A stretch of 64,000 bases of DNA from Serendipita indica DSM 11827. Its lineage: Eukaryota > Basidiomycota > Agaricomycetes > Sebacinales > Serendipitaceae. The notes beneath the pieces were generated by a model. That model was not told the origin of the DNA and searched no databases. It saw nothing but the letters and a program-made list of their open reading frames with translations. Where the stretch lies: the NCBI GenBank assembly GCA_910890315.1, contig CAJVGD010000002.1, positions 1,302,001-1,366,000 on the forward strand, given 5' to 3'. Both the position numbers and the translations under genes were made by a program. Of this stretch, positions 24,500 through 38,607 are shown piece after piece. Numbering within the stretch: position 1 is the stretch's first letter; each line of letters opens with the position of its first letter.

Positions 24500-27025
24500 A
24501 TGTCCAAACGATGTCTGTCCTTGTTTTTATCACACCACTCGGTTTCTCACAGCACTCTAGCACGTCCACAACCCATTACAGCTCCAGCTCCAGAATCCTT
24601 TTTGCCCAGCTTTGACTTTGGCTCTCCGGTCAAGCCACGCTCGGGCGGTTCAAAGGCCTTGCCCAAACGCAAGATGCCCGACCTCTCAAAGCGTCTCGCT
24701 GCATTCGCCTTTCTCAATCTAGAGGATATCCAAGAAGAGGCAGACGATCTCCATGCTGCTCTCAACGCTAGTCCCATCAGCACCGCGCCCAGCACAAAGG
24801 GCGCCCGCTTCTGGGACTTTTCGAGACCAAAGAACAGCTCACAGCGAGCTACCTCTCCATCCACACCACAAAGTCTCCCGCCCATGTCCAGCAAGGCTTA
24901 CGCCACCCTCGTCGGTGGTGGTGGTACGACTCCGTCTAGCGCAAAGTCGACATTTTCAAAGACTCCCTCGTCAAAGAGACGAAGCAGTGGCTTCTCTCTC
25001 GCATTGGCAGAACTAGACCAGGTCGCCGAAGAGCTCTCACCCCTGAGTCCAGCGACCAACGAGAACAAGTCGCTCGCCGTCGACCTCGTCTCCATCTTCT
25101 CCGTCTCCACGGCAGAAGATGCGGACAACAAGACCCGCTTCAGCTTCCCCATGCCTCCGTCCTTTACGCCTCGCAGGGGTTCCCAGTCGCCGCTCGATCC
25201 GGACATTTCCTTTTCGACTACGCTCAGCAGCACCAGCTCCGTCTCTCCTCAGTCACCCGAGTCTGGATTCTCCGACTATTCCTTCTTCTCCCCGCTCTTT
25301 TCTGCCGGATTCGGTGCTCGCACTTTTCTCCCCGCCGAATCTTTGCTGCCGCCTGTCCCCGAAGTCGCGCCAACCGAGTCCATCTCTCCACTCGAAAAGG
25401 TGGACATCAGTCCGAAGAAGGACGAGCCCAAGCCCAAGAGGGCGAGACCGACGCGCCCAACACTCGTTGTCCCCCCTGCCGCGCCTCCGCCACACGATTC
25501 ACCACCGCCGACGCCTTCAAGCGTGACATCGCAGAGAAACGCAGCCGCAACTCTCCGTGCTTGCCCCTCGCCCGAGCTCGATCCAGAACTCTCCGCGCAC
25601 TCGTCCACGACGTCCATTGCATCCGTGCTTGAGTCGTCCGAGTCGGAGAGCGAAAGCGTCGCACCCTCGCCTGCTCCTCCTGTCGTAAAGGAACTCCCAC
25701 CTGCTCCGATGCCCGATGTCTTTGCCAATTGGGACATTGGCTCGCCTTCGCGCTCAGACTCGATTGTCACCATCACTCAACGGGCTTTCAACGCGATGCG
25801 CCCGCGTGGCTCCATCTCCAATATTGGTGGGAGCTTTAGCACCGTTCGTGGTGGCAGTATCAGTGCTGGCTCTCCGATGAGCCGCAATGGGTCTTGGGGA
25901 AGTGGCGAAATGTACGATTGGGAACAAGCCATCGACGACATTTACCTTCGCATCTCACGCAAGCCTTCTATCGCTTCCATCGCCCTTGCTGCTTCTGCAG
26001 AGGGCGCAGCATTGCCGACCACGTCTCTTGATGTTGTCGCCGATACTGCGTTTGTCATGGACGATGAGATGCGCAGGAAGCTCATGGAGAGTCAATATCT
26101 TGTCCCTACGCGTCAGGCTCCACGACCTCCGAGCCCGGCTCGCTCGGCCGCGTCTTCCGCGACCAAGTCGACGACCAAGAAGGAAATGGCCAGCAGCTCT
26201 GCAGCATCAGACTCTGATTGGGTGTCTGCATCTGCGACCTCCTCTGCCCGTTCCTCTTTGGATGAGCAACGACCAAGCCCAGTACACAGCCATGGGCCGT
26301 CGACGCCAGTCTACGAAGATGATGCTCCTATCCATGCGATCAAGTCTCGCCCGGCGCCACTCATCACCTCGCCGTCGTATCCTCCCGTGAACCCGCTCCG
26401 TCTCAAGCGCCCAAACCTCGCGTCCACCCTCACCGTCCCAGACTCCAAGATGGTGTTGCCACTCGACGTGCAATCGCCTCGACCTCCACCAACGCAGTCG
26501 ATCCCAACATCGGATGCGGAGACGTCTTCTGCCATTTTCTCGCCTATGAGCGCAACCTCGCCACCGTTTATGCAGCCGATTGACATTGACAACTGGCCGT
26601 TGTGGTCGAGCTCTAGTGTCGATGCATCGCTCGAGAAGAGGCGAGATATCCGTCGACCAAGCGCCAACGGGACGATGATCTCCAAGTTTTCCGACGACTC
26701 TGTTGATGCGAGCAAGAAGAAGCGTACAGGTACACCGAAGACGGGGAACCGCATGAAGAAGAGTTCGCCTACGCGCGTGACCAAGCCTGCTCCTTCTGCA
26801 CTCAGCCCTGGTAGTGCGCACACGAGCTATACGTTCCTTGGACTCAAGCGCAAAGCACCGACGAGCAGTGGCAACACGGCCTATGCATCGTTCTCGCCCA
26901 AGGTCTCCCAAGAGGCTGCTCCTCGTACGAGCTTGGAGAGTGCGCGCAGTGGCTCGAGTGACGAGAGCAAGCGCAATGGGCTCAAGCGACCTCCCCTCCC
27001 TCTCGAGCTCTTCATTCGAGCTTGA
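24500..27025 (+). CDS. Large Ser/Pro-rich disordered protein, single exon
   Basis: Not recognised. One uninterrupted frame of 841 codons from Met 24500 (MSKRCLSLFLSHHSVSHSTL); an in-frame Met at 24479 would add seven residues. An intron-free frame this long is unusual among its neighbours. The protein is Ser/Pro/Ala-rich throughout and mostly disordered. A short leucine-rich helical block near residues 65-85 (LSKRLAAFAFLNLEDIQEEA) and a second one around 470 (MYDWEQAIDDIYLRISRKPS) may be interaction motifs. The C-terminus ends KRPPLPLELFIRA, a compact, non-random end. Many SP/TP sites suggest phosphorylation by proline-directed kinases (inference). A structural or signalling scaffold is possible, but I cannot assign a role. 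Confidence 0.7.
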   Translation: MSKRCLSLFLSHHSVSHSTLARPQPITAPAPESFLPSFDFGSPVKPRSGGSKALPKRKMPDLSKRLAAFAFLNLEDIQEEADDLHAALNASPISTAPSTKGARFWDFSRPKNSSQRATSPSTPQSLPPMSSKAYATLVGGGGTTPSSAKSTFSKTPSSKRRSSGFSLALAELDQVAEELSPLSPATNENKSLAVDLVSIFSVSTAEDADNKTRFSFPMPPSFTPRRGSQSPLDPDISFSTTLSSTSSVSPQSPESGFSDYSFFSPLFSAGFGARTFLPAESLLPPVPEVAPTESISPLEKVDISPKKDEPKPKRARPTRPTLVVPPAAPPPHDSPPPTPSSVTSQRNAAATLRACPSPELDPELSAHSSTTSIASVLESSESESESVAPSPAPPVVKELPPAPMPDVFANWDIGSPSRSDSIVTITQRAFNAMRPRGSISNIGGSFSTVRGGSISAGSPMSRNGSWGSGEMYDWEQAIDDIYLRISRKPSIASIALAASAEGAALPTTSLDVVADTAFVMDDEMRRKLMESQYLVPTRQAPRPPSPARSAASSATKSTTKKEMASSSAASDSDWVSASATSSARSSLDEQRPSPVHSHGPSTPVYEDDAPIHAIKSRPAPLITSPSYPPVNPLRLKRPNLASTLTVPDSKMVLPLDVQSPRPPPTQSIPTSDAETSSAIFSPMSATSPPFMQPIDIDNWPLWSSSSVDASLEKRRDIRRPSANGTMISKFSDDSVDASKKKRTGTPKTGNRMKKSSPTRVTKPAPSALSPGSAHTSYTFLGLKRKAPTSSGNTAYASFSPKVSQEAAPRTSLESARSGSSDESKRNGLKRPPLPLELFIRA

Positions 27026-27935
27026 ACAACAAATTCTTTCTTGACTAGAAGGCTGACCACCGAGACGCACACACACACCTCAAACCATCAAATTTTGTTC
27101 ATCCGGGTCAGCCGCGATATATGCCAACCCTTTTCGATTCCCTCTCCATCTCTCTCTCTCTCTTTCTCTGTCTCCTCTTCCTCAGCCTGTCCTATACCAA
27201 ATCGAAACCGGAACCCAAATTTCTTGAGCCAAATTGGCCTTTTTACGACCTGTTACGACCAATCGCCCCTTTGTTACTCGATTGACGCACCCCTTGGAGC
27301 GACTCGAGCCTCTTTCAGCCATCCATCTCCCTCTCTCTCCCCTCTCTCAATCCTCTTTGGCTGCCAGTTTTACCCACTCGCACTGTCCTTACCACATCCG
27401 ACCCGCCTACGCTCGTTTTCTGCTCATTTGTTCTTCACCCGTCGATTGTTCGACGGTGGTCTGTTTGGCGAGTCGCCACTCGCAACTGTATCAATAGCGG
27501 ATGTCCTCTTCGTCCAGTAGCCATACCTGTTCTTTGTTTCTTGGTTCTTCTTGACCAACCTGTTCTTACGACGCGACATGACCAGAAATAAACAATTGTT
27601 CATCACTGCAACTTGTTCTATTTAGAAACTATGACTTTCCTGATTTGATGGCGTTACGCTAGTCTACGCTAGCGAGCCGCCAAACTTTTGGACCTGGCCC
27701 GCTCCGACTGCCGATTGAAGGGCGACTTCTGAAACTGTCCGCTGCGACAGATACGACGACAAATTGTAGAATACAACGTGTAACGGGAAAAGGACCGCTC
27801 TAATCCACGTCAACAGCCCAATCCGGCCGCTCGCTTTCGCCGTCAAAGTGTTTGACCGCTAATCGCATCTCTTGCACCCTACCACCCCCAGATCAATCAA
27901 CCCCCCGTTGTACATTCCCAAAACTAGGGGAGAAA
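27026..27935. other. Intergenic with pyrimidine-rich stretch
   Basis: Contains an (AC)n run at about 27066-27078, a long CT-rich stretch and open frames of up to 159 codons of low complexity (Ser/Leu/Phe-rich). The frames look like untranslated or promoter sequence rather than genes. Confidence 0.45.
27150..27169 (+). repeat. CT dinucleotide microsatellite
   Basis: A run of CT repeats with one interruption, within a pyrimidine-rich segment upstream of the gene at 27936. Such tracts are common in fungal promoters. Confidence 0.8.
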
Positions 27936-28773
27936 ATGGCCACACCGTCTAAAATCGAGCTCCCGCCGCCTGCTTGGGGATCCCCAGCGCATATGGCACA
28001 GCGTAAAGCCGAAAAGGAGTGGAAGATTGCGCTTCGTGCGTATGCTACAAAGGATGTGGAGAATCGAAAGACTGGCAAGTGCACGCACTATACGGATAAT
28101 AACGATATTGTCATTCGTTATCATCTCCCGCCCGCTTGGGATGTCTTGAATGAACCGGGAGCAGCCGTGAAGATTGTTAGAGAAGGGGACGCTGTTTGGG
28201 ATTTGCCAGAGGACGACGACGAGCTCGTCAAAGTCCTCAAGGCAACCTATGCGCCGTTCTACCAGAGGACGGGCGAGTTTTCAAAGGTGTGTACAGTAGT
28301 GTTGGAGATATGGTCTTTTGCTAATACGTGCAGCCTTCTACTGCGTTCAAAACACCGCCCATCAGCAAAAAGGCCTCCCCATCGACTTCACCCACCCCTA
28401 CCCCTGCGAAGCCTCTGCCGGAAGCTACATTTATCGTCACAGAGTCTATCGAAAACTATTCGACGATTGCAAAACCACAGTACCCTGTCAAGTCGACCAC
28501 GATGGCATCTCTTCCGAATGTCACCCCAAGTGGGGAATCAACTTCTCAAAATGAAAACTCGGCTGTACAACCACGACGAACGTATCTTCCTGTGGCTCTG
28601 TCCAATCTTTTCGGAATCATTGGGCGTATGTTCCTGTGGTTCATCCCAAGTCCGCTGAGAGTGCGCTTGCATGCCTGGTGGTCTCCGGTACTTAGAGATG
28701 GTGGATCTAGAGCGAGTAAGTACTTTTACCTTCTTCTTTTCACCTTTGCTGACATGTACCAGATCGAGTGTAG
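27936..28773 (+). CDS. Orphan protein of 247 aa, three exons
   Basis: Function is not recognised. Exons 27936-28286, 28334-28715 and 28763-28773 join in phase (GTGTGT donor and CAG acceptor, then GTAAGT donor and CAG acceptor). The product starts MATPSKIELPPPAWGSPAHM. Its first 115 residues look folded, with a block RKAEKEWKIALRAYATKDVE and the motif VIRYHLPPAWDVLNEPGAAV. A Ser/Thr/Pro-rich linker follows. The C-terminal part is aromatic and moderately hydrophobic (LFGIIGRMFLWFIPSPLRVR), possibly membrane-associated or amphipathic. The last exon adds only three full residues before TAG, so the 3' boundary is the weakest point; a longer form through downstream exons is possible. Confidence 0.55.
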
Positions 28774-29074
28774 ACGACTGATGGCTGACATGCGATCCTC
28801 TGGGCATTGATAGTTAACTATGGACCTTTTTATTGGTATTACACACTATTGTTTCTTGGTAGTTGTTGGTGACAATCCAGAGTCTTCAGCGACAAGGGAT
28901 CAGATTTCCGTTCTTTGGCCTGTTACACCCCTCGAAAGAGGATAAACGCGACCGTATTCCACATGCGCATATTCGGCAATATGTGTGAGTGGATATCATC
29001 ATCTCCCAGTTCTCTCGGGTGGACTGTGAGATAACACGACTAGCATTAGCACGATATATACACGGTAACAGACC
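28774..29074. other. Convergent 3' region
   Basis: About 300 bp between the orphan gene and the mitochondrial RRF gene. Possibly 3' UTR of both. Nothing else is recognised. Confidence 0.35.
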
Positions 29075-30006
29075 TTAGGCTATAGCTTTCTTGGTGTGTT
29101 TTACCGCATCGTCTACCTCTGCGATGCGTTTGTTGACCAGGGCGGTCAGCTATAAGCGTCCTCAGAAAGGGTCATGCAATGAAAAGGTAAACCTTACATC
29201 TGTCATTGCATCGCTCTTGTGGTCGAATCCGAGGGCTTTGACCTTCTTCTGACTCGCCTGATGTACCTTGCGAATCGCGACTTTGGCCTCTTCTGCTTGC
29301 TTCTGCAAGGCTTGCAGCAGCGCATTCTTCGATTCGACCGTCGGTTGCGGCACGGGTAATAGGATTGTCCTTGCATCTGTTCGTTGTGGTGTTAGACCAG
29401 GGAGTTGAGCATCGTAGAGCGCCTTTTCCACAGCTTTGATGGTCTATGCACCAGTGAGTTGACAAGGCCCAGGCAACGACGCAGACGTACATGTTCTTCA
29501 AAGACGGTCACTACGAGCACGTTTCCATTCTTTACTCCGACAGTCGCAATGTCCTTCAACCCCACCTCCATGTGTCCCTCGCTCTTGTTTTCAGGATCGA
29601 CAGGCACCGAGACTTTGACCCCGTCGAGTACATCCGGAACGACGCGTCCACTACATCTGACTTCGACGTTCTTGGCTTGTTCTTTGAGCCACCGAATGCT
29701 CGCGTTCATTTTCTGGTCCGCGTGCTTCTCTTCCTTGTCGTACTCTGCGCCATGAGGCATTGACGACCCAGGAACAAATTTCAAAGATGGGTCGGTGATA
29801 TTGTTCTTGTCAACGACAATCTCGTCTGGCTTATGCTTGCCCTTTTTCGCTTTGAGATGATGAAAGTTATCTTGCTCCTGCTCGCGTTTCTTCGCGTAGC
29901 ATCGATGCTGACATTGCACCGTTGGAATTTGTTTATAAAGAACGTTGAGAGATGGCCGTGACAGACCGGAGGCACGAGAGACCCGAACGAGGCGGAGGGC
30001 AAGCAT
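29075..30006 (-). CDS. RRF1: Mitochondrial ribosome recycling factor
   Basis: Releases mitochondrial ribosomes from mRNA after termination. Three exons (30006-29491, 29443-29198, 29149-29075) join in phase 0 for 278 aa. The N-terminus, MLALRLVRVSRASGLSRPSL, is a typical basic, acid-free mitochondrial presequence. The RRF fold starts at about residue 90 (MNASIRWLKEQAKNVEVRCS). It continues with GHMEVGLKDIATVGVKNGNV, then the conserved DAQLPGLTPQRTDARTILLP and PVPQPTVESKNALLQALQKQ region. The long helices end with the last exon (LTALVNKRIAEVDDAVKHTK). Length and order fit eukaryotic mRRF. The region between presequence and domain is charged and likely flexible. Confidence 0.9.
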
Positions 30007-30127
30007 TTCGACCCACCTGGTTGACCAATGGAGTCACGTAAAAACATCTCTCTTGTGACTTGACATACTTGTCTTTCTGCATCATTACAGCTTCAACGCA
30101 TTCAAATTAACGAGACTCCCCTTGGAA

Positions 30128-30951
30128 TCAGAATACCCCGGCTGGAAAGATCATTGGGCTTCTGACTTCCTTCACCTTTGCCTCTCCGCACAGTAGCTCT
30201 ACAATCTTAAAGGCAAAAGGGAACGCGGTACCTGGCCCACGGCTGGTAATAAGCGAACCAGATACGACGACGCTATCCTCTTTATACTCAAAGCTGCTTT
30301 CAAGGTCCTTCTTGACGGATGGGTGCGACGTAAGAGGCTGAGAGGGAAGCTTGCTCGTCTTTGCCGCGAGAGAGCCTAGGGGGTGAGATGATGAGCGTCA
30401 TATAGGCTGTATAAAGAATGGAAATACCAGCACATATCATTCCCACAAGCTTCCCAGCACTGTACTGATCAGTGATCAGCCTTTGGACCTGCACACTCTG
30501 CGACAGGGTCTCTGCACCCTTAGCACCGCCTGGAACAATCACGATGTCGTAAACCTTGGGCTTTAATGCTCTATAAGCTGACAATTCTTTCTGCTTATAC
30601 TGGCACTCGCCGTGGGTTCTGCTAGGAGAGCCTCCAGAGTGGTATCTGCAACGATCCTTACACCTGTTAAATCATAAACAAGGTTTCTTCGTCACGTACA
30701 TAAGCTTGAAACGGCTCACCTCTTGAACAAGTTACCGTGACGTCGTTTATACCCCAGCCACCCGCATAGGCCAATCCAACTTCAGATTCTGAAGGTACAA
30801 ATGCCGATGTACAGTCAATTCCAGCTCTTACGAGGGTGTCGTAAGGGATAGTAAACTCCATTTCCTACGTGGATTCTAAGTCGTATCCTCTGGCCGTCTA
30901 TAGATAACCTACTTCTGTCCCATTGGCGATGAGAATCAAAGCAGATGGCAT
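30128..30951 (-). CDS. DJ-1/PfpI family protein
   Basis: A small PARK7/DJ-1-type protein linked in the family to oxidative and glyoxal-stress protection. The start at 30951 encodes [13 protein letters not shown] and splices to [20 protein letters not shown], carrying the conserved Glu that contacts the active Cys. Later exons give [37 protein letters not shown] and the nucleophile elbow VGMICAG, with Cys in ICAG. After a further intron come [17 protein letters not shown] and [20 protein letters not shown]. The third intron is short (38 nt, ending TAGAG). About 200 residues is normal. It is divergently arranged with the mitochondrial IleRS gene. Enzymatic activity is not proven by sequence. 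Confidence 0.88.
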
Positions 30952-31087
30952 AACTTGTTATTTATTGAACTTTCTTTGGACTGCTGCTGGTATTAGTGGC
31001 GGTCAAGGAGGAAGACCGGCCGCCGACATCTACGCTCGTTCCAAATCTCTCGTCGGCTTCGCTTTACCCATAACGCCTGCTCTAATC

Positions 31088-31094
31088 TATATAA
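31088..31094 (+). promoter_or_regulatory. TATA-like element before IleRS
   Basis: TATATAA occurs 27 bp before the IleRS start codon. That is closer than usual for a TATA box with a 5' UTR of ordinary length, so it may be coincidental. Confidence 0.25.
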
Positions 31095-31120
31095 CGCCTG
31101 GAATTACTCGGCTGCAACTG

Positions 31121-34937
<3,817 letters not shown>

Positions 34938-34970
34938 ACAGTGGATAAAACAATACAACCTCTCAACCAC

Positions 34971-37900
34971 TCAATATGGTTTTGCTTGCTCGCGACCGTG
35001 AAGCATCCTTTCAACCTCCATATCACCGGCGTTATGTTCATCCTCCTCGATTGCAGTACTGGGATCGATCCAGCCTTCTAATTGCTCCTGAATATCCCGT
35101 CGCATTCGTATCCCACGGTCGACCATTGCCGCGATCATGTCATTCAATTCCCTAGCGGTGAACACTGTTCGCAGTTGCCCAAACGCAATGAGGTAGAGCT
35201 CTATTGAGTATAAATATCAAATAAATCGTTTCCTGGTGCTATCTCACCTTTTGCCCACCAGCACACTCCAAGGGCCCTCAAAAGTACACGCTTAGCCCTC
35301 TCGAAATTGCCTACACGCATTTCCAGAGCAACGTACACTTGCCATAGAACCACAGAGCGTTTGTTGCTTCCGAAGGTGAGAGGTGATGAGACAGGAAGCC
35401 CAATGGAAACTCACCTTCTGAGATTCAAAGCGCCCTCAAGTTGGCTTCGTACACGTTCTGGCTCCCACGGGCCATAATTCCAACCTTCTGCCCATAAGTT
35501 CCATGCGATTCTTTTTATACGTTGAGAGACAATCGTTCCATTAGTTTCTTCAGTAAGGAACCTGCGAATTCTTCCCCAGATTCCTTGCCCTCGTTCGCAT
35601 TCGAGAAACAATCCCAGCAGCACTGTGTTGTTCGGGAAAAGTTGAAGAGCCTTCGTAACTAATGTGCTAAGGACCGGTGGTGGGACGATAATCCCCCGTC
35701 TTTGAGACAGCCGAAATACTGTGACGGAGATCCAAGTGTAGAGTGATTCCCTTGTGTCTTTTGGGATGTTTTGGGTATCTGCAACTTCCATAAATGCGGA
35801 AATAGCGTTCTCTAAGGTACCTGTGTCTAGATGGAAGAAAAATTGCAGACGAACGATGGCTACTCGGCGGATACTCCACTCCCTTTCGATGGATAAGAGG
35901 CTACTGAGACTATTGCGTCCCCGAAGGAGGTACATTGCGCCTTTGGACTCTTGGTCAATGCCAAGTGCGCTCTTCAGTAGCTGAATAGCCATTTGTTCAG
36001 ACTCTTGCAGCCATCGATATTCGATTGCGTCCGAGTAAAGGAGAAGCTGGTTGGGATCGCTTGACTGAGCAGCAAGTAGGGTCGAATACATTTTCGCGAC
36101 CTTGCCTGTCTCGCCCTTGATAGATTCAAGTTTGATATGCGTCCTCCACAGATTAACATCGGACTGACGAGATTCGAGCCTCTGCTTCGAACCTTTCACG
36201 GCCCTGCATCCTATGAGACATACTTCGCAGGTACCGCGTCAACTCACGCCTTGACGTCCACAGCGGCATCCAAAGCTGCCTTCATGTCCTCCCAGTTCAG
36301 AGAAGGGATCACACTTGCGAGCTGATTCATAGCATTTCTGTAACAAGATCAGTCATAACCACATCACTCTCCATCTGCTCACCTCACGATCCCAATGTCT
36401 ACGCAATATATATCTGCAGCCTCCCATGTCCGTCCAGTGCAAAAAGAATCGATTCCTTCAAAGAAAGATCGATGCATCCCCCATTCTTTGACTGGTCCAA
36501 ATCCTGACCTTCGTGGTTGCTCAGCGGCGACGATAACGCCAACATGCGATTCCCATGTTATCCTTTTCTGTTCAGTTTGAGAGGGGAAGAGATCTTCGGG
36601 TCGTGATGGCCATCCTCTTTGACCTGAAACCATCCAACCATCTTCCACGATATCGCATTGGCCATTTGAACCCAAGAAAGGGCCCCTCTCACCAATGCCG
36701 GGTATGTTCAGGCCAATGAATGATAGAAAGGCCATTGCGAGGTACTCTCGAACATCGTTTGACCGTAAATCCGAAAGAAAGTCTCGGATATCGCTAAAGA
36801 GAATTGTGGAGTACGGATCGCTTTCATCTTCTGTGAATGATCTTGTGGGGAAAGCACCAACGATATCGAGTGATTTTTCTTGGCAGGACCATTGTTGGTA
36901 AGGGTCTTGTGCTTCTGTTTTCCTGCTAGGCTGTCGGTGCAGTACTTGGGCCTCTGGCTGTCCGGATTCTACCCACTGAGCCCAGCCTCGAGCACCGGTT
37001 TCTGGGATACGCGGGACTTCTGCTTCCCAAAATTCCTCTAAAGAGTTGACTCTATCCTCCAAAGGATGGGAGATCAACTCAGGAGGGCCGAACAGAGCGA
37101 GCTCCATCTGAGCTTGGAAGATTGCCATCGCCTGCTCGAGAAAGCCTGTGAAAAGGTCAGAGGCAGACTTCTTTCATAAATTTAACTGACCGGCTTCTCG
37201 AAGGAAGACCGCTATTCTCCACAGTATCCGCACCCGTGCCATCTCAAACTCCGATCCTTGTAATTGTGCAAGTGCCCTTCTCGCGTCATCCAGAGCTTCT
37301 GATATTGATGGTCTATTAATGATTGACCAGTCCAGGAATGTCATCCATATGAGAGCTTGTTTCCACGGTGGTACATCGTTACCTCCAAAGTCAGAGAGCA
37401 GAGAGTTCCATGACCTCCTAGTTTTTTCCTCATCCCAAATTTCTTCTCCATACATGATGTACAGCAGGCGCAACCTTGGCGACGCCTCGTTGTCGCGGTG
37501 TGCATCTAGCGCTCTCTTGAGGATAGAAGTCGCAATTTCGGCCTTTGCTTTGACACCACGTTTGGTACGATTGGAGATTGAATCGATTGATACAGAGAGT
37601 AGATGTAACCAGGACTGCTCGTCTTGTGGAGCACGCCTAACGGTTTCCTCCAAACTCTTCATCTTTTCCTGCTCAGCAGGTAAGGTCGTCCCCTCAAATT
37701 CGTCGCCAGAGTTAGTGTCAGAGCGTCCGCTTTCCTGCTCTAGCTCTGGATCACTATCCGGTGGTGGTTCAGGAACAATGGATCGATACGAGTCTTCAGG
37801 GTGAATGTCCTCTGATCTTGTCGATTTTCCAAGTGGTATAAACTCCCCATATGTCGTGAGAGATGTCTTTGCAGGCAACAACAACCTATGTGGTCCTTCA

Positions 37901-38607
37901 ACCAGGGCCTTTAATGACTTGAAGTCCGTATATCGAGGTGCCTGAGGGGAAATAAGGGCTAGTAATAGCATATAAGATTACGGTACCTTGTGCTTGTCCC
38001 TACGGTTCACCTCGACGTCCTTGTTACCGGAGCCACGGGATATTCTCCAGGCGGAAGTCAGACCAAGGACCCTCCCCTCTATTTTATGTCAATTATGGCA
38101 CAACAAAGCTATGAGACTCCACTTACTCCCATCACGATAAAATCTTGGGATGTCTCCTTGATGCAATCCACCGTACGTTATATTCAGCGAATCACCACGC
38201 TTATCGACAAAGTATAGTTTGGATGAACTGCTCTGCATCTCGACATCGCCTGCGAGTAGCAATGCCTGATCCTCTCGCGCCTTTCGGCGCTTATCGTCCT
38301 CAAGTAGGCTCCACGAGTGATCTACTTTATGTTTATGAGAGCTATGTTTGCTCTTCTTGCGCTCAGGAGATCGCGAGCGTGAACGACGTCGCCTAGAGCT
38401 ATGTTCGTGCTTGGATTCGCCATGACGCGACCGATATTGCCTATCACTGCTGTCTCTCCTATCTCTTTCATCTTCTGTATCCTTGTTTCTCGAATGTTTC
38501 TCCTTCTCCTTGCGTGATTTATGTTCTTTGGACGACCGCTCCTTTTTATCAACATTGTTCTCTTCGAGATCTGGGAAACTTGAGAAGTTGGGATGAAATG
38601 CACTCAT
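34971..38607 (-). CDS. NRDE2: NRDE2 homologue
   Basis: Nuclear HAT-repeat protein of the NRDE-2 family, which works with the Mtr4 helicase and exosome-linked RNA surveillance or splicing fidelity. The N-terminus reads MSAFHPNFSSFPDLEENNVD, followed by a Lys/Glu/Arg-Ser-rich region and the family signature YFVDKRGDSLNITYGGLHQG, then DIPRFYRDG. After a small exon (RVLGLTSAWRISRGSGNKDV) come the Nrde2 domain and HAT-like helical repeats: QDEQSWLHLLSVSIDSISNR, PWKQALIWMTFLDWSIINRP, RGWAQWVESG and VNLWRTHIKLESIKGETGKV. The C-terminus ends with a helix and a basic tail (RMLHGREQAKPY). Six to eight introns are readable and the size (about 1,050-1,100 aa) fits. The 5' end lies at the border of the downstream tandem duplication. 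Confidence 0.88.

Noticed and set aside
26207-27076. Minus-strand frame of 289 codons, Arg-rich
   Set aside because: Complement of the Ser/Pro-rich gene; composition reflects codon bias on the other strand. The plus-strand frame is continuous for 841 codons.
30128-30951. Apparent frame break between DJ-1 exons 3 and 4
   Set aside because: Using the TAGAG acceptor gives a 38-nt intron and restores the frame, so no lesion is needed.
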